6,158 nt of DNA, taken from contig JBMZBW010000136.1 in NCBI GenBank assembly GCA_049612785.1, positions 1 through 6,158 of the forward strand, read 5' to 3'. Below the pieces are notes generated by a model that saw only the letters and a program-made list of their open reading frames with translations, ran no database searches and was not told where the DNA came from. Each line of letters begins with the position of its first letter. The stretch's first letter is position 1. Below are positions 1 through 6,056 of this stretch, one piece after another. Position numbers and translations under genes: made by a program. The DNA is from UBA7985 sp049612785. Its GTDB lineage: Bacteria; Pseudomonadota; Alphaproteobacteria; UBA7985.

Positions 1-288
1 TTGCCCAACGAACTGCGCGGCAGCCTTGGCTTTCACGTGTCCGCTGAACGTCAGCCGGTCACCACCAACCAAACCACCAGACAGCGTGCTGAGAACAACC
101 GAAACCGGCTCCGAAGGCGCAACCCGAGGCGTGAAAATGCGGTAGGGGTCGGTGAAATACCGCTCATCGAGAAAAGAACGACCCTCGCGCTGCGCGATGC
201 TTAATCGCGCCGCGCCGTGCCCCAGTGTCCCGGCTGCCTTTTCGACCACACCAGATGGCGGCGGGTCGAGCGGTTGGATGAATGTCAC
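1..288 (-). CDS. ureD: Urease accessory protein UreD (UreH), N-terminal 96 residues, runs off left edge
   Basis: UreD acts with UreF and UreG as the cytoplasmic chaperone complex that delivers nickel and CO2 to apo-urease. The minus-strand reading frame is open from a GTG at 288 to the window edge. The family signature is visible: GHGAARLSIAQREGRS at about residues 23-38, the DPYRIFTPR segment at 47-55, and the highly conserved SGGLVGGDRL at 70-79. Full UreD proteins are about 270-290 residues, so roughly two thirds lies outside the window. The GTG start is chosen because AAGGAG sits 6 nt upstream and no in-frame ATG precedes the conserved region. UreD often opens a urease operon (ureDABCEFG), so the structural genes probably follow beyond position 1; that is inference. 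The gene is separated from the carboxylase operon by a terminator and about 125 bp. The identification is firm; the exact start is a little less so. Confidence 0.93.
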   Translation of the reverse strand, partial: MTFIQPLDPPPSGVVEKAAGTLGHGAARLSIAQREGRSFLDERYFTDPYRIFTPRVAPSEPVSVVLSTLSGGLVGGDRLTFSGHVKAKAAAQFVGQ

Positions 289-294
289 CGTACT

Positions 295-300
295 CTCCTT
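295..300 (-). promoter_or_regulatory. Ribosome binding site of ureD
   Basis: AAGGAG on the minus strand lies 6 nt before the GTG at 288 and decides the non-ATG start of ureD. It partly overlaps an 11-bp palindrome TTGCTTAGCAA (299-309), which might affect access to the site, although its 1-nt centre makes it a weak RNA hairpin. Confidence 0.75.
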
Positions 301-328
301 GCTAAGCAAAGACCCTGTACAAGGACTT

Positions 329-358
329 AGAGCATTTCCAGAGCACTTCAGCGCTTGC
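329..358. repeat. Three degenerate 10-11 bp tandem units upstream of ureD
   Basis: The plus strand reads AGAGCATTTCC, AGAGCACTTC and AGCGCTTGC one after another, so a similar unit recurs about once per helical turn. It lies between the operon terminator and the ureD start. It could be a helically phased binding site for a ureD regulator or a remnant of an extragenic repeat. A related stretch occurs at 5993-6010. No function is established, and chance similarity is possible. Confidence 0.3.
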
Positions 359-360
359 AC

Positions 361-387
361 AAAAAATAAGCACTCTACAGCTTATTT
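361..387 (-). terminator. Rho-independent terminator of the carboxylase operon
   Basis: On the minus strand an 8-bp perfect stem (AAATAAGC at 387-380 with GCTTATTT at 371-364) encloses an 8-nt loop and runs into six T residues. It begins 27 bp after the stop of the 415-1221 gene, which is the expected position. The stem has only two GC pairs, so termination may be leaky, and some read-through into ureD is possible. Confidence 0.65.
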
Positions 388-414
388 GACACGCTCCTGA
401 GCAGTAAAAGCCTA

Positions 415-1221
415 CTAATGACGTGTTTCGGTCTTTCGCGTACCGGGTAAAGGAGGGTCTTGCGGCGCTCCGGCGAAACACTGGGCAATGTCCATCCAGG
501 CCGTCGCATTCTCGCCTGTCACCTGCAAAGTGGTATCGGCGATGCTGCGGGTCTGCGTGACCACCTGACAGAACTCTTCAGCGAGCCCTTCGATGACTTC
601 CTTATCGTTCGCCTCACCCATCTCCCAGATCACACCAGAAGGAGCCGTCAGCTTCAGAAAAGGCCGTGGTTCAGGGATCTCCATCTTCCGGTTCTGAAAG
701 CAAAATCCGTATGTGTTTAGGCCCAGCACGACGATGTTCTTGATGTAGTCCCGGTTCTGCCGTTTGACGCCCAGCAAGTCATAGATCTCTTGCCCATGGG
801 CCCAGGTTTCCATCAACCGCGCCGTCACCGATGAACGCACCGACATCCCCGGCCCCGCCCATTCGACCCGGGCCTTTGGATCCGCAGCACCAAAACGGTG
901 AGCCAGCGCGCGGTAGTACGCCTGCCACTCAGTCACCAGCGCTTGCCCATTGAGTCCATCACGCCATTCCAGCTCAAAGCTGTTAAAGGACCCGCCAGCG
1001 GCCATGTGCTCAACAAAGGCGCTGAACAGCTCCTCAAACTTACCCTCGCCCTCAAGCGACAGATCGGCAGCATGATTCCACATATGCAGATGCCCAATGA
1101 CCGCGTTGATGGTCCACCCCTTGAAGCCGGTTTGAAGCTCCAGCGCCTCATCATCAAGGTCCTTGATCAGCTCAAACAAGGCTTCGCTTTCGTCGAGAAA
1201 GGCTTGCGCCTGCTCCATCAT
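415..1221 (-). CDS. TIGR03084-type metal-binding protein, maleylpyruvate isomerase/DinB-like fold
   Basis: This 268-residue cytoplasmic protein has no signal peptide or membrane segment. The N-terminal half resembles the mycothiol-dependent maleylpyruvate isomerase (MDMPI_N/DinB-like four-helix) domain. It has GFKGWTINAVIGHLHMWNHAA at about residues 32-52 (H44 and H46 are candidate ligands) and METWAHGQEIYDLLG at 137-151, where E138 and H142 form the ExxxH pair that completes the metal triad. The C-terminal part carries the segment FCQVVTQTRSIADT (217-230) and WMDIAQCFAGAP (242-253), which I recall as typical of the TIGR03084 group. The start codon overlaps the alpha-subunit stop as ATGA, with AAGGGGAG about 8 nt upstream, so it is translationally coupled to the carboxylase. 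The next codon is also ATG. No reaction is known to me for this group. Isomerase, thiol-transfer or lyase chemistry on the carboxylase product is conceivable. Family assignment is good; function is unknown. Confidence 0.85.
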   Translation of the reverse strand: MMEQAQAFLDESEALFELIKDLDDEALELQTGFKGWTINAVIGHLHMWNHAADLSLEGEGKFEELFSAFVEHMAAGGSFNSFELEWRDGLNGQALVTEWQAYYRALAHRFGAADPKARVEWAGPGMSVRSSVTARLMETWAHGQEIYDLLGVKRQNRDYIKNIVVLGLNTYGFCFQNRKMEIPEPRPFLKLTAPSGVIWEMGEANDKEVIEGLAEEFCQVVTQTRSIADTTLQVTGENATAWMDIAQCFAGAPQDPPLPGTRKTETRH

Positions 1222-3239
1222 GTGTTGGACTCCCCTTGGTCATCGGCTTCGATTTGAAGGAGGAGATCGTCCGCTGCAACCTGCGATCCCGCCTGTCCAA
1301 GCACATCCGTAACGCGCCCGGAAATCGGCGCTAAGATCTCGTGCTGCATCTTCATGGCTTCCAGAACCGCCACACGCTGCCCTTGAGTAACGGTTTCGCC
1401 CTGTACAGCATCGACCGAAAGTAACTTCCCGTGCATGGGCGCAACCACTCGGCCACCGCCGGTTTCCCCCTCTGCGCCGCGCCCTGCTGCAGCGTCTTGA
1501 TAGGTGAATATCCTCGTTGGTGTTGCGAGGTGAAGCGCGCCCTCGTCATCGACACAGTGCGCAACACTCACGCCCTGCCCCGCGACCTCCAATCGTGCTG
1601 TCGTCTCCTGAAATTCGCGAACGCGGACGGTTACGCTCTGGTCACCAATCCTCACGCTATAGCGGTTCTTGTCCAACGAGTGCACACGATGGGTTTCGCC
1701 CGCTTCACCGCCAACAAAAACCGAACTCAGCCCGCCATCTGAGGACCAGTCCAGCAGCTCATCACACACCGCCAACGATGCAGCGGCAGCATGGTCTCTT
1801 TTCCGCAGGTACAGCAGCACCGCGGCCATGGCCTGTTCGCCTTCATCCAGCGCTCCGGCAGCATATCCATCATCACCGTAGACATCGGCGATAAACCCGG
1901 TGGTGGCCTCGCCCGCGATAAAGGTCGGTCGTTTCAGCGCATCCAACAGAAAATCGCGATTGCATTTGGGACCAAAGAACGCCGTTTCCGCCAAGCCCGC
2001 CAACAGCTTCATCCGCGCCTGTTCCCGGTCCTCGCCGCAACCGATGATCTTGGCAACCATAGGGTCGTAGTAGGGGGAAACGTCGTCCTGGGGTTTCAGG
2101 CCGGAATCCACACGCAAACCCGGCAAATTCGGGGTTTGGAACAGGGCGAGCGGACCGGTTGACGGCAAAAATCCGTTGTCGGCATCTTCGGCATAGAGCC
2201 GGACTTCGATTGCGTGACCTGACAGTTGCACCTCGTCCTGAGTCAGTCCAAGCGGCAGCCCAGCGGCAACCCGCACTTGCAAGGCAACCAGATCCAGCCC
2301 CGTCACAGCTTCAGTGACCGGATGTTCAACCTGCAAACGCGTGTTCATTTCGAGGAAATAGAACGCTCCATCCTGATCCAGCAGAAACTCAACCGTCCCT
2401 GCCCCCTGATAGTCAACAGCACGCGCCGCATTAACCGCCGCTTGCCCCATCCTCTCGCGCAACTCCGGCGTCATGACCGGACACGGCGCTTCTTCAATCA
2501 CTTTCTGATGCCGCCGCTGCACCGAACAATCGCGCTCACCCAAGTGCACGACGTTTCCATGACGGTCGGCGAAGATCTGAAATTCGACATGCCTTGGGTT
2601 CTGCACAGCGCGTTCAAGGATCAAATCGCCGGCACCAAAGGCGCTTTCTGCTTCCGAACGGGCCAGTTGCAAGGCTTCCGGTAAAGCCGCTGGATCGTTC
2701 ACCAGCCGCATACCGCGCCCACCACCGCCCGCGGCGGCTTTCACCATGATCGGAAAGCCGATTTCGGCGGCTTGCTGGACCAGCATGGGGTCGCTCTGGT
2801 CTTCGCCCTGATAGCCTGGAACGCAGGGTACGCCAGCCTCCAGCATCGCTCGTTTCGCACGCGCTTTGTCGCCCATGATCTCGATGGCATGGCGGCTGGG
2901 TCCGATGAACACCATCCCGGCGGCTTCAACGGCTTCAGCAAAATCCGCGTTTTCACTCAGGAAACCATAGCCCGGATGAATGGCGTCAGCCCCCGATTGA
3001 CGCGCCGCCTGCACAACCAAATCAGCACGCAAGTAACTCTCACCAACCGGTGCGGGGCCGAGGCGGACGGCTGTATCCGCCACTTGCACATGCAGCGCGT
3101 CCGCATCTGCATCTGAGTAAACCGCGACCGTTCTCAGTCCCAGCGCCTTTGCTGTCCTCATGACACGAACAGCAATTTCTCCCCTATTCGCCACCAAAAC
3201 CGTGGAAATGGATGGCCCAGCCTTGTTTCCCGCTTCCAT
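1218..3239 (-). CDS. Biotin-dependent acyl-CoA carboxylase alpha subunit (biotin carboxylase plus biotin carrier), MCC/GCC type
   Basis: The alpha subunit uses ATP and bicarbonate to carboxylate its own biotin, then hands the carboxyl group to the beta subunit. With the ATG at 3239 it is 673 residues, normal for methylcrotonyl-CoA or geranyl-CoA carboxylase alpha. Biotin carboxylase spans about 12-450: VLVANRGEIAVRV at the start, K167 before the ATP-grasp glycine loop GGGGRGM (171-177), HQKVIEEAP (244-252), and EMNTRLQVEHPVTE (297-310) with R301 and E305. R347 in IEVRLYAED matches the second catalytic arginine of E. coli AccC. A less conserved linker, about 450-590, should hold the domain that binds beta. 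The biotin carrier domain follows with AMKM, K630 being the biotinylated lysine. It starts 8 nt after the beta stop and overlaps the next gene by 4 bp. The acyl substrate is set by beta. A GTG at 3251 is a possible but poorer start. Confidence 0.95.
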   Translation of the reverse strand: MEAGNKAGPSISTVLVANRGEIAVRVMRTAKALGLRTVAVYSDADADALHVQVADTAVRLGPAPVGESYLRADLVVQAARQSGADAIHPGYGFLSENADFAEAVEAAGMVFIGPSRHAIEIMGDKARAKRAMLEAGVPCVPGYQGEDQSDPMLVQQAAEIGFPIMVKAAAGGGGRGMRLVNDPAALPEALQLARSEAESAFGAGDLILERAVQNPRHVEFQIFADRHGNVVHLGERDCSVQRRHQKVIEEAPCPVMTPELRERMGQAAVNAARAVDYQGAGTVEFLLDQDGAFYFLEMNTRLQVEHPVTEAVTGLDLVALQVRVAAGLPLGLTQDEVQLSGHAIEVRLYAEDADNGFLPSTGPLALFQTPNLPGLRVDSGLKPQDDVSPYYDPMVAKIIGCGEDREQARMKLLAGLAETAFFGPKCNRDFLLDALKRPTFIAGEATTGFIADVYGDDGYAAGALDEGEQAMAAVLLYLRKRDHAAAASLAVCDELLDWSSDGGLSSVFVGGEAGETHRVHSLDKNRYSVRIGDQSVTVRVREFQETTARLEVAGQGVSVAHCVDDEGALHLATPTRIFTYQDAAAGRGAEGETGGGRVVAPMHGKLLSVDAVQGETVTQGQRVAVLEAMKMQHEILAPISGRVTDVLGQAGSQVAADDLLLQIEADDQGESNT

Positions 3240-3245
3240 GATCCG

Positions 3246-3249
3246 CCTC
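3246..3249 (-). promoter_or_regulatory. Ribosome binding site favouring ATG 3239 for the alpha subunit
   Basis: GAGG overlaps the stop codon of the beta subunit and lies 6 nt before the ATG at 3239. The alternative in-frame GTG at 3251 has no purine-rich sequence before it, so the ATG is preferred. The arrangement suggests that ribosomes finishing beta reinitiate on alpha, which would keep the subunits near 1:1. Confidence 0.6.
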
Positions 3250-4870
3250 ACAGTCGCGCTACGCCAAAGGCGTTTGGCTGCAGTTTACGGGTTCTTGCCT
3301 CCAGCACTGTTTCCAAGGCAAAACCGAGCACCTTGCGGGTGTCTCGTGGATCGATGACACCGTGATCGAGGCAGCGCCCAGAGGTGTAGAAAGCATCTTC
3401 TTGTCGGCCAAAGATGTCCCTGATGGTCGCCTCCTGCGCGTCCAGCTCTTCCTGCGTCACCGCCTTTCCGGTTCTTTGAGCCCGGACTTCTGCCACTGTG
3501 CTCATGGTTTTCGCCGCACTCTGACCCGCCATAACGCCCGTTGTCGCATTGGGCCATGAGAACAGCATATCCGGGTCATAGGCATAGCCCCCCATCGCGT
3601 AGTTTCCTGCCCCAAACGACGCACCGATGTAGAGCGTAATCTTGGGCACACGCACGTTCGCGACAGCCTGAATCATCTTGGAGCCGTGCTTGACCATACC
3701 GGCCTGCTCGTACTCCTTACCGACCATGAAGCCTGTGGTGTTGTTGAGGAAAATGATCGGGATGTTTGCCTGATCACACAGTTGGAAAAACTGCCCGGCT
3801 TTATTGGCACCCTGCGTATCAATCGGCCCGTTGTTGCCAATGATGCCGCAGGCAAATCCCATGATATCTGCGTGCATGCAAACGGTTGAGGCCCCAAAAC
3901 GCGGTTTGAAGTCCTCAAAATCTGACCCGTCAACAATCCGCGCTACCACTTCACGGACATCATAGGGCACGGTGTAATCCGTCGGAACCACCCCTGCGAT
4001 GTCTTCGGTCGCCAGTTTTGGTGGGTTAAAGGGTCGCCGCTTGGGTGCTGTTGCTTTGGCGTTCCAGTTCAGTCGCCGCACGACGTCACGCGCCATGCTC
4101 AAACCCTGTGCGTCATCCTCGGCCAGATATTCGATGACCCCGGAAACACTCGCATGCATTTCGGTTCCACCCAGCTCCCGCTCATCTGCTTCTTCACCCG
4201 TTGCAGCCTTGACCAGCGCCGCACCGCCTAAAGCCGCCATCCCATTGTTCTTGATGCCAATGACGTAGTCGCTCATGCCCGGCATATAGGCCCCGCCCGC
4301 TGTCGACGGACCGTGAAGAATGGAGATAACCGGGATACCCGCCGCGCTCAGACGGGCAAAATTGCAGTACATGCGCCCCGCGTTGGCCCACCATTCAACT
4401 TCGTATTCCATCAGGTTGGCACCGGCACTTTCCACCATGTGAACCACCGGCAGACCAAACTTCAGCGCCATTTCCTGAATGTTCAAGCTCGCCCGCAGGC
4501 CACCCATGGTGCCAGCACCAGCCCGTATTCCGCTATCGTCACCCCAAATCATGCATCGCACGCCGGAAACAAAGCCGATGCCAAGGATCACCGACCCGCC
4601 AGCCAAGGAGGTTTCGGGATCAGGATCTTCGAGAAGATAGTTTGCAAGACTGTGCAGCCGCAGAAACGGCATTCCGGGATCAAGCAAACGGTGCAACCGC
4701 TCCTGCGGCGTCAGCTGTCCGCGCTTTTCAAAGGTTTCCTTCCGTCGATTGGAGGCGTCAACCGCGCGCGCTTCAACCCGCCGCAACCGGTCGACCAGCG
4801 CCAACATGTCCGCACGGTTCTGCGCGAAAGCCGCTGAGTTTGCGGCGATGCGAGACGTAAAAACCGCCAT
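3248..4870 (-). CDS. Acyl-CoA carboxylase beta subunit (carboxyltransferase), methylcrotonyl/geranyl-CoA carboxylase type
   Basis: This subunit transfers the carboxyl group from biotin to an acyl-CoA, probably at the gamma carbon of an alpha,beta-unsaturated branched acyl-CoA. It is 540 residues, close to methylcrotonyl-CoA carboxylase beta (about 535). It aligns end to end with that family, from MAVFTSRIAANSAAF to the C-terminal FGVARL (compare MAILHTQ... and FGVFRM). The two crotonase-like domains are both present: the first oxyanion-hole region is STAGGAYMPGMSD (189-201) and the second is GASFGAGNYAMGG (416-428), with NNTTGFMVG at 376-384. A164, just before GRMY, sits where MCC beta has Phe, as I recall. 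ATG 4870 is chosen because homology begins there; a TTG at 4960 would add 30 unmatched residues. AAAGG lies 9 nt upstream. It is the first gene of the operon. The choice between methylcrotonyl-, geranyl- and another acyl-CoA is open; propionyl-CoA or acetyl-CoA seems less likely. Confidence 0.94.
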   Translation of the reverse strand: MAVFTSRIAANSAAFAQNRADMLALVDRLRRVEARAVDASNRRKETFEKRGQLTPQERLHRLLDPGMPFLRLHSLANYLLEDPDPETSLAGGSVILGIGFVSGVRCMIWGDDSGIRAGAGTMGGLRASLNIQEMALKFGLPVVHMVESAGANLMEYEVEWWANAGRMYCNFARLSAAGIPVISILHGPSTAGGAYMPGMSDYVIGIKNNGMAALGGAALVKAATGEEADERELGGTEMHASVSGVIEYLAEDDAQGLSMARDVVRRLNWNAKATAPKRRPFNPPKLATEDIAGVVPTDYTVPYDVREVVARIVDGSDFEDFKPRFGASTVCMHADIMGFACGIIGNNGPIDTQGANKAGQFFQLCDQANIPIIFLNNTTGFMVGKEYEQAGMVKHGSKMIQAVANVRVPKITLYIGASFGAGNYAMGGYAYDPDMLFSWPNATTGVMAGQSAAKTMSTVAEVRAQRTGKAVTQEELDAQEATIRDIFGRQEDAFYTSGRCLDHGVIDPRDTRKVLGFALETVLEARTRKLQPNAFGVARL

Positions 4871-4951
4871 GTAACAGAGCCTTTCAAGGGGTTTTGCAGT
4901 TTCCGGCAAGCTACCGGCTTGGATCACCAACACCTTGGAACTCAAAGCCCC

Positions 4952-4978
4952 TTCTGGCAATGCCTGCCACCGGCAGAA
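4952..4978. repeat. Imperfect 27-bp inverted repeat in the leader of the carboxylase operon
   Basis: The outer arms TTCTGGC (4952-4958) and GGCAGAA (4972-4978) match at six of seven pairs. Nested inside is a perfect TGGCA/TGCCA pair (4955-4959 and 4965-4969). A TGCC/GGCA pair (4965-4968 and 4972-4975) would exclude that inner hairpin. The site begins about where transcription should start if TATAAC at 4981-4986 is the -10 box. It could be a repressor operator or alternative leader hairpins. Confidence 0.35.
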
Positions 4979-4980
4979 AG

Positions 4981-5012
4981 GTTATATATTTTGCACGGAT
5001 CAGAACTTGATC
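4981..5012 (-). promoter_or_regulatory. Candidate promoter and operator of the carboxylase operon
   Basis: The minus strand has an AT-rich AAATATATAAC, of which TATAAC (4986-4981) is a fair -10 box. No good TTGACA is found 16-18 bp upstream. That position is instead occupied by a perfect inverted repeat, GATCA-N5-TGATC (4998-5012), centred about 31 bp before the inferred start of transcription. A palindrome overlapping the -35 region suggests a dimeric repressor, or an activator compensating for the weak -35. The regulator's identity is unknown. The region lies directly after the terminator of the upstream gene, which supports a separate promoter here. Confidence 0.45.
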
Positions 5013-5021
5013 ACCTGAACC

Positions 5022-5058
5022 AAAAAAAACGGGGAAGCCAGCAAACACCAGCTCCCCC
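5022..5058 (-). terminator. Strong rho-independent terminator of the 5101-5697 gene
   Basis: On the minus strand an 8-bp GC-rich stem (GGGGGAGC at 5058-5051 with GCTTCCCC at 5038-5031, including one G-U pair) has a 12-nt loop and is followed by G and eight T residues. It begins 42 bp after the stop codon at 5101. It should isolate the exported-protein gene from the carboxylase operon. Confidence 0.88.
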
Positions 5059-5100
5059 GCCCAAAACCATCCGCTCACACATTCGGCAAGCTTGGCGCGG

Positions 5101-5697
5101 CTATTCGACCGATAGCCATTCACGCACCATCACTGACTTCGTGGCATCGTACCAGTACAGAACCTCGTACTCACCCGGCTCGACATCCAGAGGCAAAAAG
5201 ACCGGATTATCGCCTTCGAGCATGACTTCAGCCAGATACATGTCATCGGCGTCACGATAGAGCAGAATACGATCACCCGCGAAACCGGGTCCAAACCACT
5301 CAATCAACACCCCAGAACCAGCTTTCGCCGATGCTGGACCATTGACCCAAATATCCGGCTGGGTGACCGTCATGGTTGATTCCTGTTTGATGCCGCCGTC
5401 TGCATCGTACCAAACGATTTGATAGTCACCGGGATCGCTAGGACCGGGCAGCCTGATCATTTCCCGGTTTTCAGGCAGGCGACCGCCGTAAACCTCCCAA
5501 TTCATGTCACTGAGCACAAAGCCAATCTTATCGCCGGGCGCCGTTGGTGGATCAAAGGCAACCGTAAGATCAGACGCGCCCTTAATCTCACTGGGAACAA
5601 CCAGAACCTGCGCCCCACCAAGACCGCTTCCACCAAACAAAACCGCCAATGCGCAAATGACAGCGCGGCATCTCAGAACAAAGACTTCTGATCGCAT
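5101..5697 (-). CDS. Small exported protein with two immunoglobulin-like repeats, function unknown
   Basis: This 198-residue protein has a Sec-type signal peptide: basic residues at 2-11, a hydrophobic stretch at about 12-21, and a likely cleavage near GLGGA/Q (residue 29/30). There is no lipobox cysteine, so a soluble periplasmic or secreted protein is expected. The mature part is an internal duplication of about 80 residues. Copy one (about 31-112) has PGDKIGFVLSD (54-64) and DPGDYQIVWYDADG (88-101). Copy two (about 116-198) has AGDRILLYRD (140-149) and EPGEYEVLYWYDATK (173-187). The pattern of turn motifs and alternating hydrophobics suggests beta-sandwich folds, like the Ig-type repeats found after VWA domains in some Rhodobacterales proteins (from memory). 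It is acidic. GAAGG lies 9 nt before the ATG. It has its own terminator and faces away from the LysR gene. No catalytic motif is visible; a binding or envelope role is a guess. Confidence 0.82.
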   Translation of the reverse strand: MRSEVFVLRCRAVICALAVLFGGSGLGGAQVLVVPSEIKGASDLTVAFDPPTAPGDKIGFVLSDMNWEVYGGRLPENREMIRLPGPSDPGDYQIVWYDADGGIKQESTMTVTQPDIWVNGPASAKAGSGVLIEWFGPGFAGDRILLYRDADDMYLAEVMLEGDNPVFLPLDVEPGEYEVLYWYDATKSVMVREWLSVE

Positions 5698-6020
5698 GAA
5701 CTCGAACCTTCAAACACTGCTGTTAACGTCTCCAGCAACAGTGTCTGAGCACTTCTGTGGACCCTTAACACCCTGTTGCAGGTTCCTTGACACGCAGCAT
5801 TTGGGCCAGAGCGGGTCGGCAGAGATTTCTCAATGGAGTCCGCTGTTTGCAGGGTTTGTAGGACGTCCATGCACTGCAAAACGCAAAATGGCGCCTAAGA
5901 TTGTGCGTTCCACCATCGAGGTTGCAACTCAAAACACGCACCAAACCATTTGAAGTGACCCCAATCCCACCCCATGTAACTTGCGCGGAAATAGAGCACT
6001 GCAGCCGCTTTTTCCGAGAT

Positions 6021-6040
6021 TGTGCGCAAATGTGCGCAGT
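6021..6040. repeat. Tandem TGTGCGCA repeat upstream of the LysR gene
   Basis: TGTGCGCA occurs at 6021-6028 and again at 6031-6038, exactly 10 bp apart, so both copies face the same side of the helix. Each contains the palindrome TGCGCA. The site ends 34 bp before the LysR start codon. Many LysR regulators bind near their own start and autoregulate, so this is a candidate operator, but it does not form a clean T-N11-A box. Confidence 0.4.
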
Positions 6041-6056
6041 GGCGAAGCAACCCGGC

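Noticed and set aside
299..309. TTGCTAAGCAA palindrome as a hairpin hiding the ureD ribosome binding site
   Set aside because: With a 1-nt centre the RNA stem would be at most about 4 bp; a DNA operator is possible but not supported.
2226..2684. 152-codon plus-strand open frame antisense to the biotin carboxylase domain
   Set aside because: It is the complement of the conserved ATP-grasp coding region, with no recognisable protein features and no convincing ribosome binding site.
3240..3251. GTG start at 3251 for the alpha subunit
   Set aside because: It has no ribosome binding site, whereas the ATG at 3239 has GAGG 6 nt upstream; only four residues are affected.
4313..4837. 174-codon plus-strand open frame antisense to the carboxyltransferase
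   Set aside because: It lies wholly opposite a strongly conserved gene and its translation is arginine/proline/histidine-rich without family resemblance, as expected for a shadow frame in GC-rich DNA.
4871..4960. N-terminal extension of the carboxyltransferase from a TTG at 4960
   Set aside because: Homology to MCC beta begins at the ATG at 4870. The extra 30 residues match nothing in the family and the TTG lies inside an inverted repeat in the leader.
5784..5789. TTGACA on the plus strand as a -35 box for the LysR gene
   Set aside because: No -10-like hexamer lies 16-18 bp downstream and it is nearly 300 bp from the start codon.
5504..5953. 149-codon plus-strand frame crossing from the exported-protein gene into the intergenic region
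   Set aside because: Most of its first half is antisense to a gene with a signal peptide and repeats, and the rest has a low-complexity composition with no domain.
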